The position numbers and the translations under genes were made by a program. From Flavobacteriaceae bacterium LYZ1037 (lineage in GTDB: Bacteria; Bacteroidota; Bacteroidia; Flavobacteriales; Flavobacteriaceae), in NCBI GenBank assembly GCA_003144015.1, contig QFWS01000009.1, positions 49,006 to 113,005 on the forward strand: a stretch of DNA of 64,000 nucleotides. Reading direction: 5' to 3'. Under the pieces are notes generated by a model. That model saw nothing but the letters and a program-made list of their open reading frames with translations. It was not told where the DNA came from and did not search any database. The first letter of the stretch is position 1. The number at the start of each line of letters is the position of its first letter. This document shows, in pieces, positions 28,563 through 37,300 of the stretch.

Positions 28563-29291
28563 CTAACTTTGCAACCTTTTTGCTTCTTCCTTATCTAAAT
28601 ATGGATGTTTAAGGCGTTCGTACATTAATTGTCTGAATGGTAAAGTTTCTTCGGTTGGATAGGCATTAAAGTAATTATACATTGCAATTGCCATATGCTT
28701 TGTAAAACGATTATATTTTTTAATTGGAATGAAATAAAGGCTATTCAAATGTTCAAATTTATAAAGGATGCCTTGTAAGGCTAAATTATTGTTCTTCAAT
28801 TTATAAGCTAAATAGAAACTATTATTTGATAAAGCTACCTCATCAATATATTTGAAATTTTCTGCAATAAAGTCTAAATCCAAGTTTTTCCTAAACTTCC
28901 AATAGCGACCATTCTTTTTTTTGTGAATCAACTTATCCTCTGCTTCTTCAGATGTAGTAATCGTATTTAAAATAAATTTGTGCTTCTTTAATTTACCAAG
29001 ATTGGTTTTTGATTCAATTATTAAATTTAAAATGCTTTGGTTATAGAAAGCGTCAAATCGTTTTAGGAATAGGAAAAATCTAAATGCTGAAATAACGAAA
29101 ATAAAATCCCTTCGTTTAGCTCCTGATTCATTAATGTTATCATTCGTAAAATGAATATTAAATTCTTTCCTTTTATTATCAAAGCCTATTGATAAATGTT
29201 CTCCTTCTTTTAATGTTGGTGCATTAAAAATGAAACCATTTTCATCAGTATAATTAAAACGCAGATATAGTTTTTTTAAATCATCAATCAT
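28563..29291 (-). CDS. Hypothetical protein
   Basis: 242 aa, soluble, lysine- and aromatic-rich, with no signal peptide or membrane span. The N-terminal 80 residues look beta-rich (LSIGFDNKRKEFNIHFTNDN) and the rest helical. I do not recognise a family or catalytic motif. It sits alone between two non-coding stretches in the left part of the mobile element. It may be a leftover of a mobilization or cargo module, but nothing in the sequence shows that. Confidence 0.65.
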   Translation of the reverse strand: MIDDLKKLYLRFNYTDENGFIFNAPTLKEGEHLSIGFDNKRKEFNIHFTNDNINESGAKRRDFIFVISAFRFFLFLKRFDAFYNQSILNLIIESKTNLGKLKKHKFILNTITTSEEAEDKLIHKKKNGRYWKFRKNLDLDFIAENFKYIDEVALSNNSFYLAYKLKNNNLALQGILYKFEHLNSLYFIPIKKYNRFTKHMAIAMYNYFNAYPTEETLPFRQLMYERLKHPYLDKEEAKRLQS

Positions 29292-29364
29292 TCTACAAAG
29301 TTACTATTTATTCTTTCGAGCAGGTAATCTAAAAGGCGCGAGCCGGCTGCGAGATGAGCAAGGG

Positions 29365-29416
29365 TGTTGTGGTAATAGCACGTTGCATTTTTTTTGCATA
29401 AGTGCGTACCACAGCA
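29365..29416. repeat. Long imperfect hairpin
   Basis: TGTTGTGGTA (29365-29374) pairs with TACCACAGCA (29407-29416) with one G-T/C difference. Inside, GCAC-gt-TGCA pairs with TGCA-taa-GTGC around a T-rich loop. Total stem about 18 bp. It is not followed by a U-tract on either strand, so it is not a simple terminator. Confidence 0.65.
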
Positions 29417-29986
29417 ACGGTTTACCGCAAGGGTGGCGGATTTTTTGATTCTTATATTATATCAGAAGGGTTTTTATTCGTAGTTCAAAATATTACTGTT
29501 TAGGCAAGTGCAAGGATTGAAGGAAGCAATGGAAGGTATGGGAATAGTTTTCATTTAAGGTTTGCCGTATTTGATACGAAGTAATGAAGTTAAGGAAATG
29601 CCGTATTTGAAGGAAGTTAGGAATTGAATTTATCTGAAGGCAAACCGTAATGTAGAAACTATTGTGTGGTGGATGTAATTGCTGACTGAATGAGTTGCTC
29701 TTGTGTACTGCTTGCGAAATAGGATAATCCGCAGTATTCATTGAAGTTTAAGTTTTCTGAAAAATCAAGATTTAAAATGCAATACTCACATATATTTAAT
29801 ATTACTGCGGTTATCTTATTTGCAAACTTGGAACATTCAAAAAATGTGACACCCGTAGACCCACATACTTTATTAAATCAAATGTTATAAGATTGTGTAA
29901 TTTCAATTAATTCACAAAATAATCAATTGAAGCGAAATTATATGTGGGTTTTGCCCGAAGCGACCCGCAGGCTCGCATAACATTAA

Positions 29987-30064
29987 GTAGCGGTTGCCCC
30001 TTAATAATTTCTAACAGCACAACGTGCTAACCTTATTGGGATTTTAAGGGGCAAAAGTAGCTAC
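29987..30064. repeat. Nested inverted repeat
   Basis: Three nested pairings: GTAGC (29987-29991) with GCTAC (30060-30064); GCCCCTTAA (29996-30004) with TTAAGGGGC (30044-30052), perfect over 9 bp; and AGCAC (30016-30020) with GTGCT (30024-30028). The layered symmetry would fold as a cruciform or a structured RNA. Confidence 0.65.
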
Positions 30065-30148
30065 GGGTGAGGAAGGCGAGTAATGTGTGAAATAAAACAA
30101 ATAAAAAGTACCAACGAGGACGTGTCGCCGCAGTGGTACTATTTATGG

Positions 30149-30243
30149 TATATGCAAGCCCTTACAACTTGAGAGTTTTTTAATTATGAGATTGCTTCGA
30201 TTACTACGTAATAACGATAAATAAACAAACTGGCTTGCAGATA
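30149..30243. repeat. 12-bp inverted repeat with about 70-bp spacer
   Basis: TATATGCAAGCC (30149-30160) and GGCTTGCAGATA (30232-30243) are inverted with one mismatch. The spacer holds no gene. It lies about 90 bp past the stop of the P1B ATPase gene. It could be a remnant end of a small element or part of an origin. Confidence 0.45.
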
Positions 30244-30331
30244 TGTTTTATGGAACTAAATGGAACAACTGACGAACACCTTATTACCTGCTCACGGATT
30301 ATGATGTCATTACTAATTCTATTTTAATTAC

Positions 30332-32284
30332 CTAATTCCAATTCATCCGTTGTAATCTAACTGCATTTAATATTGCTAATAATGCTACACCTACATCTGC
30401 AAATACAGCTTCCCACATTGTTGCTAAACCACCTGCACCTAAAATCAATACAATTACTTTTACTCCAAATGCTAAAATGATGTTTTGCCATACAATTTTG
30501 CGAGTGGAACGACTAATTTTAATCGCCTTTACCACTTTTGAAGGTTGGTCTGTTTGAATGATAACATCTGCTGTTTCAATAGCGACATCACTTCCTAAAC
30601 CACCCATTGCTATTCCTACATCACTTGCTGCTAAAACTGGTGCGTCATTAATACCATCACCTATAAAAGCAATTTTATTTTCAGGATTTTGTTTTAAAAG
30701 CTCAACTTCATTTAATTTATCTTCTGGTAACAAACCACCTTTAGCCTTTTCAATATTTAATTCTCTTGCTACTTGTTGGGTAATGGAATCCTTATCTCCA
30801 GAAAGCATCATTATATTATTAATACCAACTTTATGTAAGGCTGTAATTGTTTCTTTTGCATCTTCTTTTAATTCATCTGCAATAACAACATAACCTGCAA
30901 ATGTATTGGCTATAGATACTAATACTATAGATTCAACGATAGTTTCTGTTTCCTCTAAAACTTTAATATTATTTGCTGTCATTAGGGCTTTATTACCAAC
31001 TAAAACAGTCTTACCATTTACAATACCTTTTAACCCTTTTCCTGCTATTTCAGATACTTCAGAAGCCCCATAATCTTCGCCTTCTGCTTTATATTCTAAA
31101 ATGGCTTTTGCGATAGGATGTGTGGATTGTTCTTCCATAGCCATCAAGTACTGCATAAACTCTTTTTCATCCCAACCAATTGCTTTGATTTCTTTTATTT
31201 TGAAAACACCTTTAGTAACCGTTCCTGTTTTATCCATCACCAACGTGTTTATCTTGGTCATTGCATCTAAAAAGGAAGCTCCTTTAAATAAAATTCCGTT
31301 TTTTGAAGCTGCTCCCAATCCTCCGAAATAACCCAACGGAATGGATATTACCAACGCACAAGGACAAGAAATCACCAAGAAAATTAAGGCTCTGTATAAC
31401 CAATCTCTAAAAACATAATCATCTACAAAAAAGTATGGTAGAAACGTAACACCTATTGCTAAAAACACAACTATTGGTGTGTAAATACGAGCAAATTGTC
31501 TGATGAATAATTCTGTTTTAGATTTGCGAGCTGTTGCGTTCTGTACCATATCTAAAATCCGAGCAATGGAACTATCTTTAAATTCTTTGGTGGTTTCAAT
31601 TTCAATTACTCCATCCATATTGATACTTCCAGCAAATACTTTTTCGCCTTTTGCAATAGTATCAGGTTTACTTTCGCCTGTTAATGCAGCTGTATTAAAT
31701 GAACCTTTGTCGGAAAGTAGAATACCATCTAAAGGGATTTTTTCTCCCACACGTACTTGCACTTTTTCACCAATTTCAACCGTTTCTGGACTTACAGACA
31801 CATAATCATTGTTGCGATATACCAGAGCTTCATTTGGTCTTACATCAAGTAAGGCTTTTATATTTCCTTTTGCTCTGTTAACTGCTGCATTTTGGAATAA
31901 TTCCCCAACTGCGTAAAACAACATTACTGCAACACCTTCAGGATATTCGCCAATGATGAATGCGCCAATTGTTGCAATGGACATTAAAAAGAACTCTGTA
32001 AACACATCGCCTTTTTTAATACTTTCCCAACCTTCCTTTACAACAGGAAGTCCAACTGGCAAATAAGCAATACCATACCAAATAATGCGAATCCAATCCT
32101 TGAAAACGGTAACATCAAAATAGTCTAACCCAATACCTATAATTAGCATTGTAAAACTTATGATAGCTGGTATGTAGGCTTTAATTTTACTTGAGTTGCC
32201 ACTATTATTGTGACCATCATCGTGACTATGTTGCTCTTCTGAATTTGGTTTTAAATCTCTTAATTTGACTTTCTTTTTTTTCAT
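30332..32284 (-). CDS. Heavy-metal P1B-type ATPase, Zn/Cd/Pb class
   Basis: 650 aa. It lacks an HMA domain; instead the N-terminus is short and His-rich (EEQHSHDDGHNN), suiting zinc-like metals. Key motifs: actuator LTGES (about 201), CPC (307-309), phosphorylation DKTGT (Asp351), GDGINDAPVL hinge, and a last helix with ADVGVALLAILNAVRL containing the Asp typical of ZntA/CadA. It would export Zn(II), Cd(II) or Pb(II) from the cytosol. Its start overlaps the DUF3703 gene by 4 bp, and the pair shares a promoter at 32664-32698. Confidence 0.9.
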   Translation of the reverse strand: MKKKKVKLRDLKPNSEEQHSHDDGHNNSGNSSKIKAYIPAIISFTMLIIGIGLDYFDVTVFKDWIRIIWYGIAYLPVGLPVVKEGWESIKKGDVFTEFFLMSIATIGAFIIGEYPEGVAVMLFYAVGELFQNAAVNRAKGNIKALLDVRPNEALVYRNNDYVSVSPETVEIGEKVQVRVGEKIPLDGILLSDKGSFNTAALTGESKPDTIAKGEKVFAGSINMDGVIEIETTKEFKDSSIARILDMVQNATARKSKTELFIRQFARIYTPIVVFLAIGVTFLPYFFVDDYVFRDWLYRALIFLVISCPCALVISIPLGYFGGLGAASKNGILFKGASFLDAMTKINTLVMDKTGTVTKGVFKIKEIKAIGWDEKEFMQYLMAMEEQSTHPIAKAILEYKAEGEDYGASEVSEIAGKGLKGIVNGKTVLVGNKALMTANNIKVLEETETIVESIVLVSIANTFAGYVVIADELKEDAKETITALHKVGINNIMMLSGDKDSITQQVARELNIEKAKGGLLPEDKLNEVELLKQNPENKIAFIGDGINDAPVLAASDVGIAMGGLGSDVAIETADVIIQTDQPSKVVKAIKISRSTRKIVWQNIILAFGVKVIVLILGAGGLATMWEAVFADVGVALLAILNAVRLQRMNWN

Positions 32285-32643
32285 TTTGAATTGAATAAAT
32301 TTTTAATATCATTAGGTATAGGCATACGTTTTAATGGTGGTACATTTGCACCTCCTGTATTGCCGATTGGCACGTGATTAATGAACGATTTCCAACCTCC
32401 AACAATTAATCTTATTATTTGTCCAAATACTTCTTTGGTGTTTTTTTGCATTAAGCCAAACTTTAGCATTAACCAATGTGAATAGGTATGCTCAATAGGA
32501 TAAGATTGACCTATAATGTGGCTTCTTTCTAAATGATACCACGCATTAGTAAAATCACTTTTAGCTAAAGCAACTTCATATAAACCAAGTTCTTTATTAT
32601 AAGCATCTTTTAAATACTTTGGTATTTTATAATTCAGTTTCAT
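32281..32643 (-). CDS. DUF3703 family protein
   Basis: 120 aa, soluble. It has the DUF3703 pattern: WYHLERSHIIGQSYPIEHTYSHWLML, then VFGQIIRLIVGG and IGNTGGANVPPLKRMPIP. The His residues at the helix pair may bind metal. Family members often sit beside metal-efflux genes. It is the first gene of a two-gene operon with the P1B ATPase and has a shared operator-like sequence in its promoter. Confidence 0.85.
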   Translation of the reverse strand: MKLNYKIPKYLKDAYNKELGLYEVALAKSDFTNAWYHLERSHIIGQSYPIEHTYSHWLMLKFGLMQKNTKEVFGQIIRLIVGGWKSFINHVPIGNTGGANVPPLKRMPIPNDIKNLFNSK

Positions 32644-32663
32644 TATTATCTCTTTTTATTGTA

Positions 32664-32698
32664 AAAATATAATACCAATGCGTGCAATGGAAGTGCAA
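32664..32698 (-). promoter_or_regulatory. Promoter with 16-bp operator candidate for DUF3703-ATPase
   Basis: On the plus strand TGCAATGGAAGTGCAA (32683-32698) lies 11 bp beyond a -7-like box (TATATTTT on minus, 32664-32671). The same TGCAATGGnnnTGCAA with a 12-bp gap to the -7 box recurs at 39212-39227 ahead of the other metal operon. It ends exactly at the Fur-family gene stop. The Fur-family protein is the obvious candidate to bind it (inference). Confidence 0.6.
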
Positions 32699-33115
32699 TT
32701 ATTGCCCACTACATTTATCACAAATACCTTTTACTACCAAGTTTACATTTTCTGAAACGAACCCTTCTGGCACTTTAATTTGGGGAATTTTATGATCTGT
32801 TAAGCAAATGGTTTCATTACAGTTATTGCAATGAAAATGCAAATGCAAATCGGTTTCAATCTCGCAATTACAGCCGTTTTCACACAACGCATATTTAGTG
32901 ATTCCTGTGCCATCATCTATTTGATGCACTATTGCTTTTTCCTCAAATGTTTTTACTGTTCTATACAATGTCGTTCTATCTGCTTTATCAAAAGCATTTT
33001 CAATATCACTTAATGTTACTGCTACTTCCTTTTCTGCAAGAAACTTATAAATTAATAAACGCATTGCCGTAACTCGAATATCTTTTGACTCTAATAATTG
33101 TTCTATTGTTTGCAT
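32699..33115 (-). CDS. Fur-family metalloregulator (Zur-like)
   Basis: 138 aa. Winged-helix N-terminus with the Fur recognition region (LSDIENAFDKADRTTLYRTVKTF). A regulatory metal site is rich in His/Cys (CENGCNCEIETDLHLHFHCNNC), and the structural zinc site uses two CxxC pairs (CNNC, CDKC). It is the last gene of the RND operon, 2 bp after the adaptor, and reads toward the DUF3703-ATPase unit. It probably controls both units through the shared TGCAA operators. Whether it senses Zn or another metal is not readable from sequence. Confidence 0.88.
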   Translation of the reverse strand: MQTIEQLLESKDIRVTAMRLLIYKFLAEKEVAVTLSDIENAFDKADRTTLYRTVKTFEEKAIVHQIDDGTGITKYALCENGCNCEIETDLHLHFHCNNCNETICLTDHKIPQIKVPEGFVSENVNLVVKGICDKCSGQ

Positions 33116-33117
33116 AA

Positions 33118-34323
33118 TTAATGTTCGTGTTCTGCTTCGCCTTTTTTCATTTCTGCTATAAGATAATAGGCATTATTATAAGCAAATGTTGTATTTGGTT
33201 TTATATCTTCAGAAAATTGAATAGCTATCCAATTGCCATCTTTTGCTCCTAAAAGCACTTCAATAGGTTTAAAACTCCAATCTTCATTTTCTTTTTCTGC
33301 CGAAAACACGAAAAATCTATCGCCTTCTTTTACTATGGCACTTTCGGGCAACGCCATAGTTTTCGTATTTTCAGTTTGGATTTTCCCTTGAATATACATT
33401 CCAGGAATAAGAATGCCTTTTTTATTCTCAATTTCTGCGTGTACGTGCACCGCTTTAGGATTATCTTCGAAAGTTTTACTTACCGAATAAATTTCTGCTG
33501 TTAATTCTTCATCTTGCATTGTTTGTACATTAAAGGTTACTTTTTGACCTTTCTTAACTTTATACACATCTTTTTCAAACACCATTAAATCAGCGTGAAC
33601 GTGATGTGTATTTACTATTTCAAAAAGTTCGGTTTGAGGTTCAACATACTGTCCTGTTTTTACTTCTACCTTTTGCACATAGCCTTCAATAGGACTGCGT
33701 AATGATATACTTTGAGCAATTGTTCCATTTTGAACTGATGACGAATTAATGTTTAATAATCTCAATTGAGCTTCCAAACCCTTAACCATTGCCATTGAGG
33801 CTTCATATTCTGCTTCAGCTTTTTGGTGATTTGCACCAGATCCTACACCTGCATCGTACAATTTTTGTTGACGCTCATAATTCTTCTTTAAAAAATTACT
33901 ATCACTATACGCATTTAAATAATTGGTTTGCATTTGAATAATATTTGGATGTGAAAGATATGCCACTACTTGACCTTTATTCACTTTGTCACCTTCAATC
34001 ACTTCAATAGAAACTACATTAGCTCCAATTACTGATGTTATGGCAGCTTCGTTTTGTGGTGGTACTTCTAAAGTCCCATTGGCTTCCACATAGCCACTCA
34101 TATTGCGTGAGGCAATAGTGTCTATTTTCATTTTTAAGGCTTCAAACTGTTGTTGCGAAAGCATCACTTCTTCGCCTTCGTTATGGTTATCTTTTTCTTC
34201 AGTTTTTTGTTCTTCGTTATGAGAATTGCCATTGTCTTCTTTGTGGCTTTCTTTATTTCCGCAAGCAGAAACAAAAATGGATAACATTATTATGGCTAAA
34301 AATTTATATAATCTATTTTTCAT
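33118..34323 (-). CDS. czcB: Efflux RND periplasmic adaptor (CzcB-like) lipoprotein
   Basis: 401 aa. Lipobox VSAC (Cys21) followed by a His/Glu-rich linker (KESHKEDNGNSHNEEQ and more), a likely Zn/Co/Cd-binding tract. The adaptor core is clear: VEANGTLEVPPQNEAAI, VSIEVIEGDKVNKGQVVAYLSHP, the hairpin with EYEASMAMVKGLEAQLRLL, SPIEGYVQKVEVKTGQYV and LIPGMYIQGKIQTE. It ends in KKGEAEHEH. It lies 4 bp after the CusA-TolC fusion gene and 2 bp before the Fur gene, completing a pump without a separate outer-membrane gene. Confidence 0.88.
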   Translation of the reverse strand: MKNRLYKFLAIIMLSIFVSACGNKESHKEDNGNSHNEEQKTEEKDNHNEGEEVMLSQQQFEALKMKIDTIASRNMSGYVEANGTLEVPPQNEAAITSVIGANVVSIEVIEGDKVNKGQVVAYLSHPNIIQMQTNYLNAYSDSNFLKKNYERQQKLYDAGVGSGANHQKAEAEYEASMAMVKGLEAQLRLLNINSSSVQNGTIAQSISLRSPIEGYVQKVEVKTGQYVEPQTELFEIVNTHHVHADLMVFEKDVYKVKKGQKVTFNVQTMQDEELTAEIYSVSKTFEDNPKAVHVHAEIENKKGILIPGMYIQGKIQTENTKTMALPESAIVKEGDRFFVFSAEKENEDWSFKPIEVLLGAKDGNWIAIQFSEDIKPNTTFAYNNAYYLIAEMKKGEAEHEH

Positions 34324-34327
34324 TTTC

Positions 34328-37300
34328 TTATTGATTAAAATATTGTAATTGAAATGTACTTTCTAAATAGTTTGCTAACGCTGTTTGTGCTTCCAGTTCC
34401 GATTGAATAGCTTCTTTTATAAGTTGTGTAAATGCTGTGTAATCAATCTCACCTTCTCTATAAGCAAACAAAGCACCTGTTTTTTGTTCTTTAATAAGTG
34501 GTAATACTTCATTTTTATAGAACAGCCAAGAGGCTTTCCATTTTTGGTAATTTTCTTTAGTTTGATTAAATTTAGATTGTACTTCCTTTTGCTTGAACTG
34601 CATATTTGATTCGGCAATTTGTCTATCAATATTGGCTGTTCTAACTTGTGCTTTTGTTGTACCAGATAAAAACGGTATAGAAATACCAGCTTGATAGGTG
34701 TAAAAACCAGAATTTCCATTTACTTTTTGCAAGCCACCTTGAAGGTTGAACTTTGGTAAATTTTCGGCTTTAGCAGCTCTATAGTTTGCTTCTGCTTCTG
34801 CGACTTGAAGTTGAGAAATAGTAAATAAAGGGTGTGCTTCTAAACTAAAGGATTCTACATTTATTTCGCTCTCTATATCAATTTCATTTGAAACTGTATA
34901 AAATTCATCTGAAACCAACCAAAGGTTTAACTGTTGTAATGCAATAGCATATTCACTTTTTGATTGCATAAATTTATTTTGAATCTGTAAGGCTTGATTT
35001 TTGGCAGCCGAATATTCTAACCGCGAAATAGCTTCTACTTCATAATTTAATGCAACTGCTTTTTCAAAATTGGTATAAATAGAATCTAACTCTTTGTATA
35101 AATTATACTTTCTTTTACTCTGTAAGGCATTTGCCCACGCTTTTTTTACTTCTAATTCTAAAGCTAATTCTGAAAGCTGAAAGGCTTTTTGGGCTAACTG
35201 AATACGTTGCTCCTGTAATTTTCTCTTTGGTGAAATACCAAACACGTCAATATTTGATTGACCAACTCCAATAGTTGTATAAATACCTGATCCATTGTTG
35301 ATTTCTTCACCACCTGTAAAAATTTGGGTAGTACCAAAATCGAAAGCAGTACCTTTTAATTGTTGTTGCTTATCAATTTCAAGCTGTTGTTGTTTTAAAC
35401 TTGGATAGTTTTCTTTAGCCAATTTTACAGCTTCTTGCATTGAAATATTAGGTAACGTATCGTTTATTTGTTGCGCATTTCCTGTTATTGGCAACAAAAA
35501 CATAAAAGCTACCACAGCAGTAACTGTAATTACATTTTTGTTAGCTCTAAAATTGAATGATTTGTTTTCTACCCAATGATATAATATAGGTAAAACGAAT
35601 AATGTTAATAAGGTAGAGGTTAACAAACCACCAATTACAACGGTTGCTAAAGGTCGCTGAACTTCTGCACCAGCTGATGCTGAAATTGCCATAGGTAGAA
35701 AGCCTAAAACATCTGTAAAAGCAGTTAACATTATAGGTCTAATTCTTCGCTTTGTACCTTCTATAATTCTATCTTTTAGATTGGTAACTCCTTCTTCTTT
35801 TAATTCATTCAGACCACTAATCATTACTAATCCGTTTAATACTGCAACACCAAATAAAACAATAAAACCAACACCTGCCGAAATACTAAAAGGCATATCA
35901 CGCATCCATAAGGCTACAACTCCTCCAATGGTTGCCATTGGGATAGCTATGTAAATCATCAACGTTTGTGGTAACGATTTTAATGCAAAATATATGAGTA
36001 CAAAAATGAGCAATAATGCAATAGGCACAACGGTTTGTAAACGGTTACTGGCGCGCTCTAAATTTTCAAAAGCACCGCCATAGCGAATGAAATAACCTGA
36101 TGGTAGTTCTAATTGTGCATCTAATTTTGATTTTATTTCAGTCACCAACGATTTTACATCACGCCCTCTTACATTGATACCAACATAGGTTCTTCTATTG
36201 GTATTGTCCCTGCTGATTTGCATTGGACCTCCTTTGTAACTTACATCAGCTACCTCGCGAAGTGGAATTTGTGCACCAGAAGGCAAGTTGATATACAAAT
36301 TTTGCACATCTGTTATGTCTTTACGATTATGAGAACTTAACCTAACCACCAAATCAAATCGCTTTTCGCCTTCAAAAATAGTTCCTGCTATTCCTCCTGC
36401 AAAAGCTGATTGCACAATTTGATTTAATGTGTTTATTTGAAGTCCATATTGTGCCAATTTACTTCTGTTATACGTAATTGTCATTTGGGGTAAACCTGTT
36501 GTAGCTTCCGCTTTCATATCGCCAATACCTTCCGTACCAGCAATAATTTTAGATATTTCTTCAGCTTTTTGAGACAGTAGATTTATATCTTCTCCATAAA
36601 GTTTAATAGCAATATCTTCTCTAACACCTTCAAGCAGTTCATTAAAACGCATTTCAATAGGTTGAGTAAATTCATAGTTAACACCAGGAACGATTTCAAC
36701 CGCTTCTTTCATCTTCTCTATCAATTCATCTTTAGAAGTAGCTGTTGTCCATTCACTTTTTGGTTTCAAGATTACAAAAACATCAGCTAAATCCATTGGC
36801 ATTGGGTCTGTTGGAATTTCTGCAACACCAATTCGACTTACAATTTTCTCAACTTCTGGAAACTTTGCTTTTACAATTTGTTCAATTTTTGTAGTCGTTT
36901 CAATCGTTTCTGTAAGTGAGCTTCCGGGTTTTAAAATGGCGTGAAATGCAATGTCGCCTTCATCTAATTGTGGAATAAATTCGCCGCCCATTCTCGTGAA
37001 CATAAAGACTGTAATTCCGAATAGCACGACTGCAATACCAATAATCCATTTTCCTTTTTGCAATGCTTTTACCAATAAAGGTTGATACTTATCCTCAACC
37101 CAATGCACAAATCTATCTCCATAAGATTTTTTATCGTTTTTTGGTGCTCGTAACACCAATGCAGACATCATTGGCACATACGTCAAACAAAGTACCATTG
37201 CACCAATCATTGCAAAAATAAAGGTCAATGCCATTGGTTTGAACATTTTCCCTTCGATGCCTTCTAATGCCAAAATAGGAAGAAAGACAATTAGAATAAT

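Larger units (their letters stand above)
29292..30331. other. 1-kb structured non-coding region, candidate origin
   Basis: This region has local GC-rich patches and a chain of inverted repeats: a long hairpin at 29365-29416; CCGC/GCGG followed by T6 at 29425-29446; a nested hairpin at 29987-30064; AGTACCA/TGGTACT at 30107-30140; and TAT(A/C)TGCAAGCC arms at 30149-30243. The only open frame (29493-29741, minus) has no coding character. Such clustering is typical of oriT or replication origins. With no relaxase in the element, the use is unproven. Confidence 0.5.

Noticed and set aside
29493..29741. 82-codon minus-strand open frame as a gene
   Set aside because: Composition is unlike the neighbours (rich in Ser, His and Ile without domain pattern), there is no promoter or start context, and it lies amid hairpins.
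29987..30064. Integron attC site
   Set aside because: The nested symmetry is attC-like, but RYYYAAC/GTTRRRY boxes are missing and there is no integron integrase or cassette array.
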